NCBI GenBank assembly: GCA_031415135.1
Contig: JANORB010000141.1
Span: 1-10,809 of the forward strand
Direction of reading: 5' to 3'
Length of the DNA stretch: 10,809 bases
DNA from: LGRD01 sp031415135
GTDB lineage: Bacteria > Pseudomonadota > Gammaproteobacteria > Burkholderiales > Burkholderiaceae_C
In this document: one piece after another, positions 1-10,790 of the stretch
Layout of the letters: each line of letters begins with the position of its first letter
How positions within the stretch are numbered: position 1 is the first letter of the stretch
The notes under the pieces: generated by a model
The model's input: only the letters and a program-made list of their open reading frames with translations
What the model was told of the DNA's origin: nothing
Databases searched by the model: none
Made by a program: the position numbers and the translations under genes

Positions 1-1
1 C

Positions 2-808
2 TCAGAGCCCGATCCGCCGATGCTCCAGCGCCGGCAGTTGGGCCCGAACCGATGCGATGCGCAAGACGTCCAGGTCGGCAAGCACCACGCCCTCGCCTTC
101 CTCCAGCACCGCCACCACCTGGCCCCACGGGTCGACCACCATGCTGTGGCCGAAGGTGCGCCGGCCGTTCAGGTGCTGCCCGCCTTGCGCGGCGGCGACC
201 ACGTAACACTGGTTCTCGACCGCGCGCGCACGCAGCAGCAGCTCCCAGTGCGCCTTGCCCGTGGTGTGGGTGAAGGCCGACGGCACGGCCAGCAGATCGC
301 AGGGCGGCTGCATCAGCGCACGGTACAGCTCGGGGAACCGCAGATCGTAGCACACGCTCAAGCCGACCCTCACCTCGCCGGCCTGAAAGCTCAGCGGCTG
401 CGCGCCGGCCCGGATGGCGCGCCCCTCGTCGTAGCTTTCGCGGCCGTTGTCGTACTTGAACAGGTGGATCTTGTCGTAGCGCGCCACCAGCGCGCCGTCG
501 GGCGCGTAGACGCAGCTGGCGTTGAGCACCCGCTGCGGGTCCGGGCTGCGCACCGGCAGCGTGCCACCGATGAGCCACACGCCATGGCGCCGCGCGGCAT
601 CGGACAGCATCTGCTGCACCGGGCCGGCGCCGGGGGCCTCGGCGATGGCAAGTTTGTCGCCGTCGCCGGCGCCCATCAGGCAGAAGTATTCCGGCAGCAC
701 CACCAGTTGCGCGCCGGCACCGGCGGCTTGCGCGACGAGCTGGCGCGCGGCCTCCAGGTTGGTTGGCACGTCGGGCGTGGACACCATCTGCAGCGCGGCG
801 ATTTTCAT
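2..808 (-). CDS. Nit-type carbon-nitrogen hydrolase (putative deaminated glutathione amidase-like)
   Basis: A 268-residue member of the nitrilase (CN hydrolase) superfamily, full length for the family, predicted cytosolic. The Glu-Lys-Cys catalytic triad is visible: Glu40 in LPEYF, Lys113 in YDKIHLF and Cys153 in SVCYDLRFPELYR. A late QGGQHLNGRRTFGHSMVVDP segment resembles the Nit1/YbeM group, which hydrolyses deaminated glutathione to 2-oxoglutarate and Cys-Gly; that substrate is inferred from family likeness only. I chose the ATG at 808 because GAGGA lies 5 nt upstream and homologues typically begin MKIAALQM. A second ATG at 820 would add only MRNR and has no good Shine-Dalgarno. The gene follows yhdP directly and is probably translationally coupled to it. 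In many beta- and gammaproteobacteria the next gene is tldD, which would lie just outside the left edge. Family call is firm, exact substrate is not. Confidence 0.93.
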   Translation of the reverse strand: MKIAALQMVSTPDVPTNLEAARQLVAQAAGAGAQLVVLPEYFCLMGAGDGDKLAIAEAPGAGPVQQMLSDAARRHGVWLIGGTLPVRSPDPQRVLNASCVYAPDGALVARYDKIHLFKYDNGRESYDEGRAIRAGAQPLSFQAGEVRVGLSVCYDLRFPELYRALMQPPCDLLAVPSAFTHTTGKAHWELLLRARAVENQCYVVAAAQGGQHLNGRRTFGHSMVVDPWGQVVAVLEEGEGVVLADLDVLRIASVRAQLPALEHRRIGL

Positions 809-813
809 GCGGT

Positions 814-816
814 TCC

Positions 817-818
<2 letters not shown>
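814..818 (-). promoter_or_regulatory. Ribosome binding site of the Nit gene, overlapping the yhdP stop
   Basis: On the minus strand GAGGA occupies 818 to 814, 5 nt before the ATG at 808. Its first two bases are the last two of the yhdP TGA stop (819-817). Ribosomes finishing yhdP therefore sit on this site, which suggests coupling and decides the start at 808 over the ATG at 820. Confidence 0.7.
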
Positions 819-5010
<4,192 letters not shown>

Positions 5011-5137
5011 GAAGGCATCGGAGCGCCGGCAACGGGGGCGGCTTGCAAGCATTTTGCGCGCCGTGAATGCTTCATCCGGTGCACACCAACCCGCCCTGGG
5101 GCAGACTGCGGCGATGGATTCAATCTAGCACAGGCCA
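5011..5137. other. Divergent yhdP/glnE intergenic region
   Basis: These 127 bp separate the two divergent start codons and should hold both promoters. I see no convincing -35/-10 pair on either strand. The only clear symmetry is a perfect 10-bp palindrome, GCTTGCAAGC, at 5041-5050, which touches the alternative upstream yhdP ATG (5052-5050). A weak TTGCAA (5043-5048) followed after 17 bp by AATGCT could serve glnE, but the match is poor. No sigma-54 GG-N10-GC element was recognised. Confidence 0.5.
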
Positions 5138-7903
5138 ATGCACAGCGACATGGCCTCCCAGCATCCTTCGGCCACCGATTCCGCAGCCCTCCAGGCGCCG
5201 CCGGCGCTGGCCGAACACAGCCGTTTTGTCCAGCGCGTGCGGCGCCGCTACGCCGACTTGCTGCACCGCTTGCCCCCCGGTCTGCCGGACCGCCACGGCA
5301 TCACGACGCTGATCGCCGGCCTGCGTCATGAGGGCCAGACGCTGACACGCGCCCTGCGCGTGACGCGCCAGTTGGTGCTGGAACGCCTGGCGGTGCTGGA
5401 CATCGAGCACGCCGCGGCGATGCCGGACATCACCGCGGCCATGACCGATCTGGCCGAGGCCACGCTCGACTGCGCGCTGGCCCAGGCGCGCACCGAACAG
5501 GACGCGCGCTTCGGCACGCCGCGCAACGAGGCCGGCTCGGCCATCGATTTCTGGATCGTCGGCATGGGCAAGCTGGGCGCGCGCGAGTTGAACGTGTCGT
5601 CGGACATCGACCTGATCTATGTGTACGAAGAGGGCGGCCAGACCGACGGGCCGCAAGCCGTCAGCGCGCACGAGTATTTTTCGCAGGTGGCGCGCAGCCT
5701 GTACGCGCTGATCGGCGAGGTGACCGAGGACGGCTTCGTGTTCCGCGTCGACCTGGCGCTGCGCCCGAACGGCAACTCCGGCCCGCCGGTGGTGAGCCTG
5801 GCCATGCTGGAGGAGTACCTGCAGGTGCAAGGCCGCGAGTGGGAGCGTTTTGCCTGGCTCAAGAGCCGTGTGGTCGCGCCGCTGGCGAGCGTGAAGGAGC
5901 GCCGCGCGATGGCGCTGCGCAGCGTGGTCACGGCCTTTGTGTACCGGCGCTACCTGGACTACGGCGTGTTCGAGGGCTTGCGCCAGTTGCACCGCAAGGT
6001 GCGCGACGAAGCCCAGCGCCGCGCCGCCGGCCGGCCCGAGCGCGCCAACGACGTGAAGCTGTCGCGCGGCGGGATCCGCGAGATCGAGTTCATCGTGCAG
6101 TTGCTGTTGGTGGTGCGCGGCGGCCAGTTCCCCGAGATGCGCACCCGCTCCACGTTGAAGGCCCTGGACAAGCTGTCCGCGGCAGGCCTGATGCGGCCGG
6201 CCAACAGCCGGCGGCTGGCCGAGGCCTACACGTTCTTGCGCCGCGTCGAGCACCGCATCCAATACCTTGACGACCAGCAGACCCACCTGTTGCCCACGGT
6301 CGATGCCGACCTGAACTGGATCGCCCGCAGCCTGGGCCTGGGCGGCGCGGACCGGGCCTGCGCGTTGCTGGCCCGGCTGGGCGAGATTCGCGAGTTCGTG
6401 GCGACCGAGTTCGATGCCTTGCTGCACGATGGCCGCGCGCCGGCCCCGAGCGTCGAAGCCGCCGGCGGCTGCCGCCAGTGCGGCACCGAGCCGATGCCGG
6501 TGGACAGCGACGCCTTCATCGACGCCCTGCCGGCCGCGTTGGCGGTGCGGGTGCGTTCGCTGTGTGCCCAACCACGGATCGCGATGCTGCGCGACGACAG
6601 CAAGCTGCGGCTGGCCCGGCTGGTGGCGCGGGCGGCGCGGGCGGCGGCCGAGGGCCGCTGCAGCCTGGATGCCGCGACCCATTTCATCGACTGGCTCGAG
6701 CCGCTGCTGCGGCGCGAAAGCTACCTGGCCTTGCTGGTGGAACGCCCCGAGGTGCAAAACCGCCTGCTGCGCCTGCTGGGCCTGGCCCGCTGGCCGATGC
6801 GCTACCTGATGCTGCACCCCGGTGTCATCGACGAACTGGCCGACGAACGGTTGCTGCACAGCCGCTTCGATGCCACGGCGTTCCAACGCGAACTCGAAGA
6901 CCGGCACCTCGCCTGGCAGCGCTCCGGCCAGGCCGACGAGGAGTCGCTGCTCGACACCCTGCGCCGGGCTCACCATGCCGAGGTGTTCCGCACGCTGGTG
7001 CGCGATGTCGAAGGGCACATCAGCGTCGAACAGGTGGCCGATGACTTGTCGGCGCTGGCCGACGCCACGCTGGACCGGGCGCTGCACTGGGCCTGGCGCC
7101 ACTTCAAGGGCGCGCATGTGGCCGAGCCGCGCTTTGCCGTGCTGGCCTACGGCAAGCTCGGTGGCAAGGAGCTGGGTTACGGCGGCGACCTGGACGTGGT
7201 GTTTCTGTATGACGACGCCGACGACGGCGCGGCCGAAACCTACGCCGCCTTCGTGCGCAAAGTGATCGGCTGGCTGACCCTGCGCACCGCCGCCGGAGAG
7301 CTGTTCGACATCGACACCGCGCTGCGGCCGAATGGCAATTCGGGCATGCTGGTCACGTCGCTGGCGTCGTTCGAGAAGTACCAGACCGGCCGCGGCAGCA
7401 ACACCGCGTGGACCTGGGAGCACCAGGCCTTGACGCGGGCACGCTGGTGCGCCGGCTGGGCCGCTTTGCAGGCTCCTTTCGAAGCCGTGCGCCGCCAGGT
7501 GCTGTGCGCGCCGCGCGATGCCGCGGCCTTGCGCGGCGAGGTGCTCGCGATGCGCGACAAGGTGCGCCAGGCGCACCCTGTGAAGGGTGGGCGATTCGAC
7601 ATCAAGCACAGCCCCGGCGGCATGATGGACGTGGAGTTTGCCGTGCAGACCCTGGTGTTGACCCACAGCGCCGCCCACCCCGGGCTGCGCGACAACGCCG
7701 GCAACATCGCGCTGCTGGAGCGGGCCGAGGCCTGCGGCTTGCTGCCGGCCGGCGTGGGCCACGGCGCGGCCGACGCCTACCGCGAACTGCGCCGCGCCCA
7801 GCACCGCGCCCGGCTGGACGAGCAGCCCACGCAAGTCGAGCCCGATGTGTTGGCCGCTCAACGCGATGCGGTGCTGGCGTTGTTGCGCGCGGTGTTCGGT
7901 TGA
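5138..7903 (+). CDS. glnE: Bifunctional glutamine synthetase adenylyltransferase/adenylyl-removing enzyme
   Basis: A 921-residue GlnE, close to the 946 of E. coli. It transfers AMP to, and removes it by phosphorolysis from, glutamine synthetase, under control of the PII protein and glutamine. Both nucleotidyltransferase modules are visible. The N-terminal adenylyl-removing domain has GMGKLGARELNVSSDIDL (about 142-159, metal-binding Asp156 and Asp158) and SRGGIREIEF (309-318). The C-terminal adenylyltransferase domain has AYGKLGGKELGYGGDLDVVF (about 670-689, Asp684 and Asp686) and SPGGMMDVEF (825-834). Both active sites look intact, so both activities are expected. Start: the ATG at 5138 is the first in frame, with only AGG 3 nt upstream; an ATG at 5150 (MASQHPS) is an equally possible start. 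A rhombosortase gene follows after 18 nt on the same strand. Confidence 0.97.
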   Translation: MHSDMASQHPSATDSAALQAPPALAEHSRFVQRVRRRYADLLHRLPPGLPDRHGITTLIAGLRHEGQTLTRALRVTRQLVLERLAVLDIEHAAAMPDITAAMTDLAEATLDCALAQARTEQDARFGTPRNEAGSAIDFWIVGMGKLGARELNVSSDIDLIYVYEEGGQTDGPQAVSAHEYFSQVARSLYALIGEVTEDGFVFRVDLALRPNGNSGPPVVSLAMLEEYLQVQGREWERFAWLKSRVVAPLASVKERRAMALRSVVTAFVYRRYLDYGVFEGLRQLHRKVRDEAQRRAAGRPERANDVKLSRGGIREIEFIVQLLLVVRGGQFPEMRTRSTLKALDKLSAAGLMRPANSRRLAEAYTFLRRVEHRIQYLDDQQTHLLPTVDADLNWIARSLGLGGADRACALLARLGEIREFVATEFDALLHDGRAPAPSVEAAGGCRQCGTEPMPVDSDAFIDALPAALAVRVRSLCAQPRIAMLRDDSKLRLARLVARAARAAAEGRCSLDAATHFIDWLEPLLRRESYLALLVERPEVQNRLLRLLGLARWPMRYLMLHPGVIDELADERLLHSRFDATAFQRELEDRHLAWQRSGQADEESLLDTLRRAHHAEVFRTLVRDVEGHISVEQVADDLSALADATLDRALHWAWRHFKGAHVAEPRFAVLAYGKLGGKELGYGGDLDVVFLYDDADDGAAETYAAFVRKVIGWLTLRTAAGELFDIDTALRPNGNSGMLVTSLASFEKYQTGRGSNTAWTWEHQALTRARWCAGWAALQAPFEAVRRQVLCAPRDAAALRGEVLAMRDKVRQAHPVKGGRFDIKHSPGGMMDVEFAVQTLVLTHSAAHPGLRDNAGNIALLERAEACGLLPAGVGHGAADAYRELRRAQHRARLDEQPTQVEPDVLAAQRDAVLALLRAVFG

Positions 7904-7921
7904 CGGTTTGGTGAGCCGCGC

Positions 7922-8506
7922 ATGAGGCGCGCCCCGCTGGCCTGGGTGGGCTTGGCGGCGCTGCTGGGCCTGGGCGCGTTGCTGCCCTGGCCGCTGGCGC
8001 GCACCACGCTGGACTGGCAACCGGCGCTGGCACTGGCGCAACCCTGGCGCGCCTTCACCGCGGTGGCGGTGCACTACAGCGCGCTGCACCTGGGCGCCAA
8101 CCTCGCTGGTGCGGTGCTGGTGGCGGCGCTGGGTGCCGTGGCCCAGGTGCCGGCTCGGATGGTGTGGGCCTGGGCTGCGGCCTGGCCGTTGACGCAATGG
8201 GGGTTGCTGCTCCAGCCGGAGTTGCTGCACTACGGCGGCTTGTCGGGGGTGTTGCACGCCGGCGTCGCGGTGGCGTCGCTGTACCTGGTGATGTGCGGCG
8301 TGCGTACACAGCGCGTCATCGGTGCTGCGATCCTGCTGGGCGCCTGCACCAAGGTGCTGCTGGAACAACCGTGGGGCGCGCCGCTGCGGCACGGCGGCGG
8401 CTGGGACATCGCGGTCGCGCCGCTGGCGCATGCCACCGGGCTTCTCGCGGGCGTGCTGTGCGCGGCTGCGGCGCAGGGCATCGCGCGGCGACGCCAGCGC
8501 GGTTGA
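7922..8506 (+). CDS. rrtA: Rhombosortase-type rhomboid intramembrane serine protease
   Basis: A 194-residue multi-pass membrane protein with about six hydrophobic segments and almost no soluble part. Rhomboid landmarks occur in order: WRAFTAVAVHYSALHLGANL at about 42-61 (His51, His56 and Asn60, matching the HxxxxHxxxN oxyanion region of GlpG-type rhomboids), the nucleophile motif GGLSGVLHAG with Ser108, and LAHATG with catalytic His170. The GxSGxLH form and the short length fit the rhombosortase group, which cleaves C-terminal GlyGly-CTERM sorting signals on exported proteins. No such substrate is encoded here. The ATG at 7922 has GGTGAG 6 nt upstream, and the gene lies 18 nt after glnE, so it is probably cotranscribed. 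It ends 17 nt from the convergent rfaE2 with no visible terminator. Rhomboid family is firm; rhombosortase rather than another small rhomboid is likely. Confidence 0.85.
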   Translation: MRRAPLAWVGLAALLGLGALLPWPLARTTLDWQPALALAQPWRAFTAVAVHYSALHLGANLAGAVLVAALGAVAQVPARMVWAWAAAWPLTQWGLLLQPELLHYGGLSGVLHAGVAVASLYLVMCGVRTQRVIGAAILLGACTKVLLEQPWGAPLRHGGGWDIAVAPLAHATGLLAGVLCAAAAQGIARRRQRG

Positions 8507-8523
8507 ACGCAAACGTCAAATGT

Positions 8524-8997
8524 TCAGCCCCGGATGCGCCCCACCAGCGCGGTGGTCGAATAGCCGTCGACAAACGCCAGCGCCCTCGCATCGCCGCCCC
8601 AACTGCGCACCCAACGGGTTTCTTCCAGCGTCTCGATGTCGTAGTCGCCGCCTTTCACGTAGAGCTGTGGCCGCACGCGCTGGAGCAATTCGACCGGCGT
8701 GGCTTCGTCGAACAACACCACCAGGCTGACGCTTTCAAGCGCCGCCAGCACGCAGGCCCGGTCGGCCTCCGCGTTGAGCGGCCGGCCCGGGCCCTTGCCG
8801 AGGCCGCGCGCGGAAGCGTCGCTGTTCAGGCCGACGACCAGGCTGGCGCCGAGCGCGCGGGCCTGCGCCAGGCAGCTCACATGGCCACGGTGCAGGATGT
8901 CGAACACGCCGTTGGTGAGCACCACGGGCCGCGCCAGCCTGGCCACGCGGGCTGCCAGTTCAGCCGGCGCGCAAAGCTTGTCGAGGAATGAAGCCAT
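8524..8997 (-). CDS. rfaE2: D-glycero-beta-D-manno-heptose 1-phosphate adenylyltransferase
   Basis: A 157-residue stand-alone nucleotidyltransferase matching the C-terminal half of E. coli HldE. It joins heptose 1-phosphate and ATP to make ADP-heptose for the LPS inner core, in the cytosol. The signature TNGVFDILHRGHV (28-40) contains the HxGH motif, His36 and His39. YVKGGDYDIETLEE (about 113-126) and the terminal GYSTTALVGRI (145-155) are typical of the family, the latter usually being GFSTT. The kinase partner (RfaE1/HldA) is absent from this window, as expected for betaproteobacteria with split genes. The ATG at 8997 is the only good start although no strong Shine-Dalgarno precedes it. Divergent from the GST gene with 89 bp between. 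Confidence 0.95.
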   Translation of the reverse strand: MASFLDKLCAPAELAARVARLARPVVLTNGVFDILHRGHVSCLAQARALGASLVVGLNSDASARGLGKGPGRPLNAEADRACVLAALESVSLVVLFDEATPVELLQRVRPQLYVKGGDYDIETLEETRWVRSWGGDARALAFVDGYSTTALVGRIRG

Positions 8998-9053
8998 CGG
9001 CGGATTGTCGCTTGCGAGGCAGGCGTGCCAAGCGCACCCACAGCCCGGCGGTT

Positions 9054-9059
9054 TAGACT
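9054..9059 (+). promoter_or_regulatory. Possible -10 box for the GST gene
   Basis: TAGACT (four of six matches to TATAAT) lies in the 89-bp divergent gap, 27 nt before the GST ATG. That would give a short leader which still includes the AGGAG site at 9076-9080. No matching -35 box is clear, so this is tentative. Confidence 0.25.
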
Positions 9060-9086
9060 TCGAGCCACCGAAAACAGGAGACGTTC

Positions 9087-9788
9087 ATGATCGTGTTGTG
9101 CGGATTCAGCGTGTCGAACTACTTCAACAAGGTCAAGCTCGCCCTGCTGGAGAAGGGTGTGCCGTTCACCGAGGAGTTGGTCAAGACCCAACGCACCGAT
9201 GAGGCCGTGCTGTCGTATTCGCCGCTTGGCAAGATTCCGTTCATCCGCACCGAGCACGGCGGCCTGTGCGAAAGCCAGGCCATCCTGGACTACCTGGAAG
9301 CGGCCTACCCGGAGCCACCGTTGCTGCCGGCCGACCCGTGGCGCCGGGCCAAGGTCCGTGAGCTGACCGTCTTCATCGACCTGCACCTCGAACTGGTGGC
9401 GCGGGAGCTTTATCCGAAGGCCTTTTTCGGCGGCTCGATCAGCGACGCCAACGCCGCGCGGGTGCGCAAGCTTCTGGAAAAGAACCTGGCCGGATTCAAG
9501 CGCCTGGCCAGCTTCTCACCCTATGTGGCGGGTGATTCGTTCACGCAGGCCGACTGTGCCGCGTGGGTCAGCCTGCCCTTGGTGTCGATGGCGACCAAGC
9601 TGGTGTATGGCGAAGACTTGCTGGTCGCCGCCGGGATCGACTGGAAGCCCTACAGCAAGCTGATTGCCGAGCGCCCGAGCGCGCAGAAGGTGAGCGCCGA
9701 CCGCAAGGCCGAGCAGGATCAGGCGGGCCGGGCGGCCGGTGCGCCCGCTGCGGCGGCGGCCACCGCAGCGGACACTTCCTTGCGATAG
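9087..9788 (+). CDS. Glutathione S-transferase family protein
   Basis: A 233-residue cytosolic GST. The N-terminal thioredoxin-like domain (1-80) carries SNYFNKVKLALLEKG (candidate catalytic Ser8 or Ser10), the cis-proline in GKIPFI (Pro51) and the glutathione gamma-glutamyl-binding ESQAI (Glu62-Ser63). The all-helical domain follows, with the N-capping box SFTQADCAAW (Thr153 and Asp156). The electrophile substrate cannot be told from sequence. The start is secure: AGGAG at 9076-9080 is 6 nt before the ATG. The last 23 residues (from about 211) are an Ala-rich tail read from DNA that also encodes, on the other strand, the end of the di-iron protein. Typical GSTs would end near residue 210, so the tail looks like a run-on extension. 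No operon partner; rfaE2 is divergent. Confidence 0.92.
   Translation: MIVLCGFSVSNYFNKVKLALLEKGVPFTEELVKTQRTDEAVLSYSPLGKIPFIRTEHGGLCESQAILDYLEAAYPEPPLLPADPWRRAKVRELTVFIDLHLELVARELYPKAFFGGSISDANAARVRKLLEKNLAGFKRLASFSPYVAGDSFTQADCAAWVSLPLVSMATKLVYGEDLLVAAGIDWKPYSKLIAERPSAQKVSADRKAEQDQAGRAAGAPAAAAATAADTSLR
9719..9788. other. Tail-to-tail coding overlap of GST and di-iron genes
   Basis: The last 70 bp of the GST frame (plus, stop TAG at 9786-9788) are also the last 70 bp of the di-iron gene (minus, stop TGA at 9721-9719). Both strands read Ala-rich, low-complexity sequence here. There is no intergenic space and no hairpin that could terminate either transcript. Confidence 0.85.
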
Positions 9789-10588
9789 CGGTTGAGTTCC
9801 TGCACGCTGCCGAAGCTGCGCTCCAGCAGCAGGCTCAGGTTGTGCAGGATGCGCTCGACGACCTTGGTTTCCCACACCGCGTCGAACTGGATCTGCTTGT
9901 CCAGCCAGCGCTCCAGCCACTCGGGGTTGGGCAGGCGGCTTTGCACCGTGTCGCGCGGGAACAGCGACACATTGACGTGCAGGTTGGTCGGGTGCAGCGC
10001 CTGCGCGGTGCGCCGCGCGCTGGCCATCAGCACGCCGACCTTGGCAAACGCGGCCTTGGCTTCGTCGCCAAACTTCTGCATCGCGCGCTTCATGTAGCGA
10101 AGGTAGGCGCCGCCGTGGCGCGCTTCGTCGCGCGCCAGGGTTTCGTAGATGGCTTTGATGACCGGCTCGGCGTGCCATTCGGCGGCGCGCCGGTACCAGT
10201 GGTTCAGGCGGATCTCGCCGCAGAAATGCAGCATCAGGGTTTCGAGCGCCGGTGCGGGGTCGAACTCGAAGCGCACTTCATGCAGTTCGGCTTCGGTGGG
10301 AACCAGGTCCGGGCGATAGCGGCGCAGGTATTCCATCAACACCAGCGAGTGCTTTTGCTCTTCAAAAAACCACACGCTCATGAAGGCCGAGAAGTCGCTG
10401 TCGTCGCGGTTATCGCGCAAGAACATCTCGGTGGCGGGCAACGCCGCCCACTCGGTGATGGCGTTCATCTTGATGGTCTGGGCCTGCTCTTCGCTCAGCT
10501 TGGACGCATCGAACTGCTCCCACGGAATGTCCTTGTCCATGTTCCAGCGGACGGCTTCGAGTTGCTTGAAGAGTTCAGGGTAAAGCAT
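9719..10588 (-). CDS. Ferritin-like di-iron protein, acyl-ACP desaturase-like
   Basis: A 289-residue soluble helical protein with the full di-iron carboxylate ligand set of a four-helix bundle: Glu46, Glu77 and His80 (FFEEQKH), Glu125 (CGEIRLNHW), Glu155 and His158 (RDEARHGG). Two ExxH motifs on alternate helices, with ligand gaps of 31, 48 and 30 residues, are the layout of the ferritin-like oxidases, close to type-2 (soluble) acyl-ACP desaturases. Activity, substrate and electron donor are unknown; it could be a desaturase, N-oxygenase or simple iron protein. The ATG at 10588 is chosen because GAGGT lies 6 nt upstream. The frame stays open to 10777, but that extension runs through the REP-like repeats and is not coding. 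The C-terminus (VSAAVAAAAAGAPAARPA) is Ala-rich and overlaps the GST 3' end by 70 bp. No hydrophobic segment or signal peptide is seen. Confidence 0.85.
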   Translation of the reverse strand: MLYPELFKQLEAVRWNMDKDIPWEQFDASKLSEEQAQTIKMNAITEWAALPATEMFLRDNRDDSDFSAFMSVWFFEEQKHSLVLMEYLRRYRPDLVPTEAELHEVRFEFDPAPALETLMLHFCGEIRLNHWYRRAAEWHAEPVIKAIYETLARDEARHGGAYLRYMKRAMQKFGDEAKAAFAKVGVLMASARRTAQALHPTNLHVNVSLFPRDTVQSRLPNPEWLERWLDKQIQFDAVWETKVVERILHNLSLLLERSFGSVQELNRYRKEVSAAVAAAAAGAPAARPA

Positions 10589-10594
10589 CGCGTG

Positions 10595-10599
10595 ACCTC
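10595..10599 (-). promoter_or_regulatory. Ribosome binding site of the di-iron protein gene
   Basis: On the minus strand GAGGT runs from 10599 to 10595, with a 6-nt spacer to the ATG at 10588. It decides this start against the in-frame upstream ATGs. A TAGAAT hexamer at 10617-10612 could be a -10 box, but no good -35 box is found at the right distance. Confidence 0.75.
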
Positions 10600-10695
10600 G
10601 GTTGCGAGCGGATTCTAGACTCCGGCGTGTGACAGCCGGGGTGCTGCGCCGGTAGCCCTGGCGCGTTGTCAGAGGCTGAGAGTTTTTTGAATTGA

Positions 10696-10730
10696 CTCCC
10701 TCTCCCTCTGGGAGAGGGTGGGGGTGAGGG
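10696..10730 (+). repeat. REP-like palindromic repeat, copy 1
   Basis: A perfect 9-bp hairpin, CCCTCTCCC (10698-10706) and GGGAGAGGG (10710-10718), has a TCT loop and is followed by a G-rich tail, TGGGGGTGAGGG. This unit type is widespread between genes in GC-rich proteobacteria. Its translations (PLPEGEG, PSPRGRG) are well-known false peptides in sequence databases. Confidence 0.8.
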
Positions 10731-10756
10731 CTCGCGAAACACCATCGTGCCGGGCG

Positions 10757-10790
10757 CAGCCCCAACCCTCTCCCCAAAGGGGCGAGGGAG
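10757..10790 (-). repeat. REP-like palindromic repeat, copy 2 (inverted)
   Basis: The reverse complement starts CTCCCTCGCCCC and runs through TTTGGGGAGAGGGTTGGGG, closely matching copy 1. It forms a 10-bp hairpin with one mismatch (10766-10775 with 10779-10788, AAA loop). Its G-rich tail faces that of copy 1 across about 26 bp, the arrangement of paired REP elements (REPIN/BIME-like). Confidence 0.75.

Noticed and set aside
5120..8512. A 1130-codon open frame on the minus strand opposite glnE and rrtA
   Set aside because: It mirrors glnE and rrtA, has no recognisable domain, and is rich in Arg, Gln, His and Ala as expected from antisense reading of GC-biased codons.
10612..10617. TAGAAT as the -10 box of the di-iron gene
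   Set aside because: Five of six matches and plausible distance to the ATG, but no -35 box occurs at 16-18 bp spacing, so it is mentioned only as a possibility.
10698..10718. Rho-independent terminator at the REP-like hairpin
   Set aside because: The stem is strong but no T-run follows on the plus strand, and its inverted partner fits a REP-type pair better. T-rich bases at 10683-10688 lie on the wrong side for plus-strand termination. For a minus-strand transcript entering from the right they would read as A.
10589..10777. N-terminal extension of the di-iron protein by 63 residues
   Set aside because: The extension translates REP-like repeats (PHPLPEGEG), a known false peptide. A good ribosome binding site precedes the ATG at 10588.
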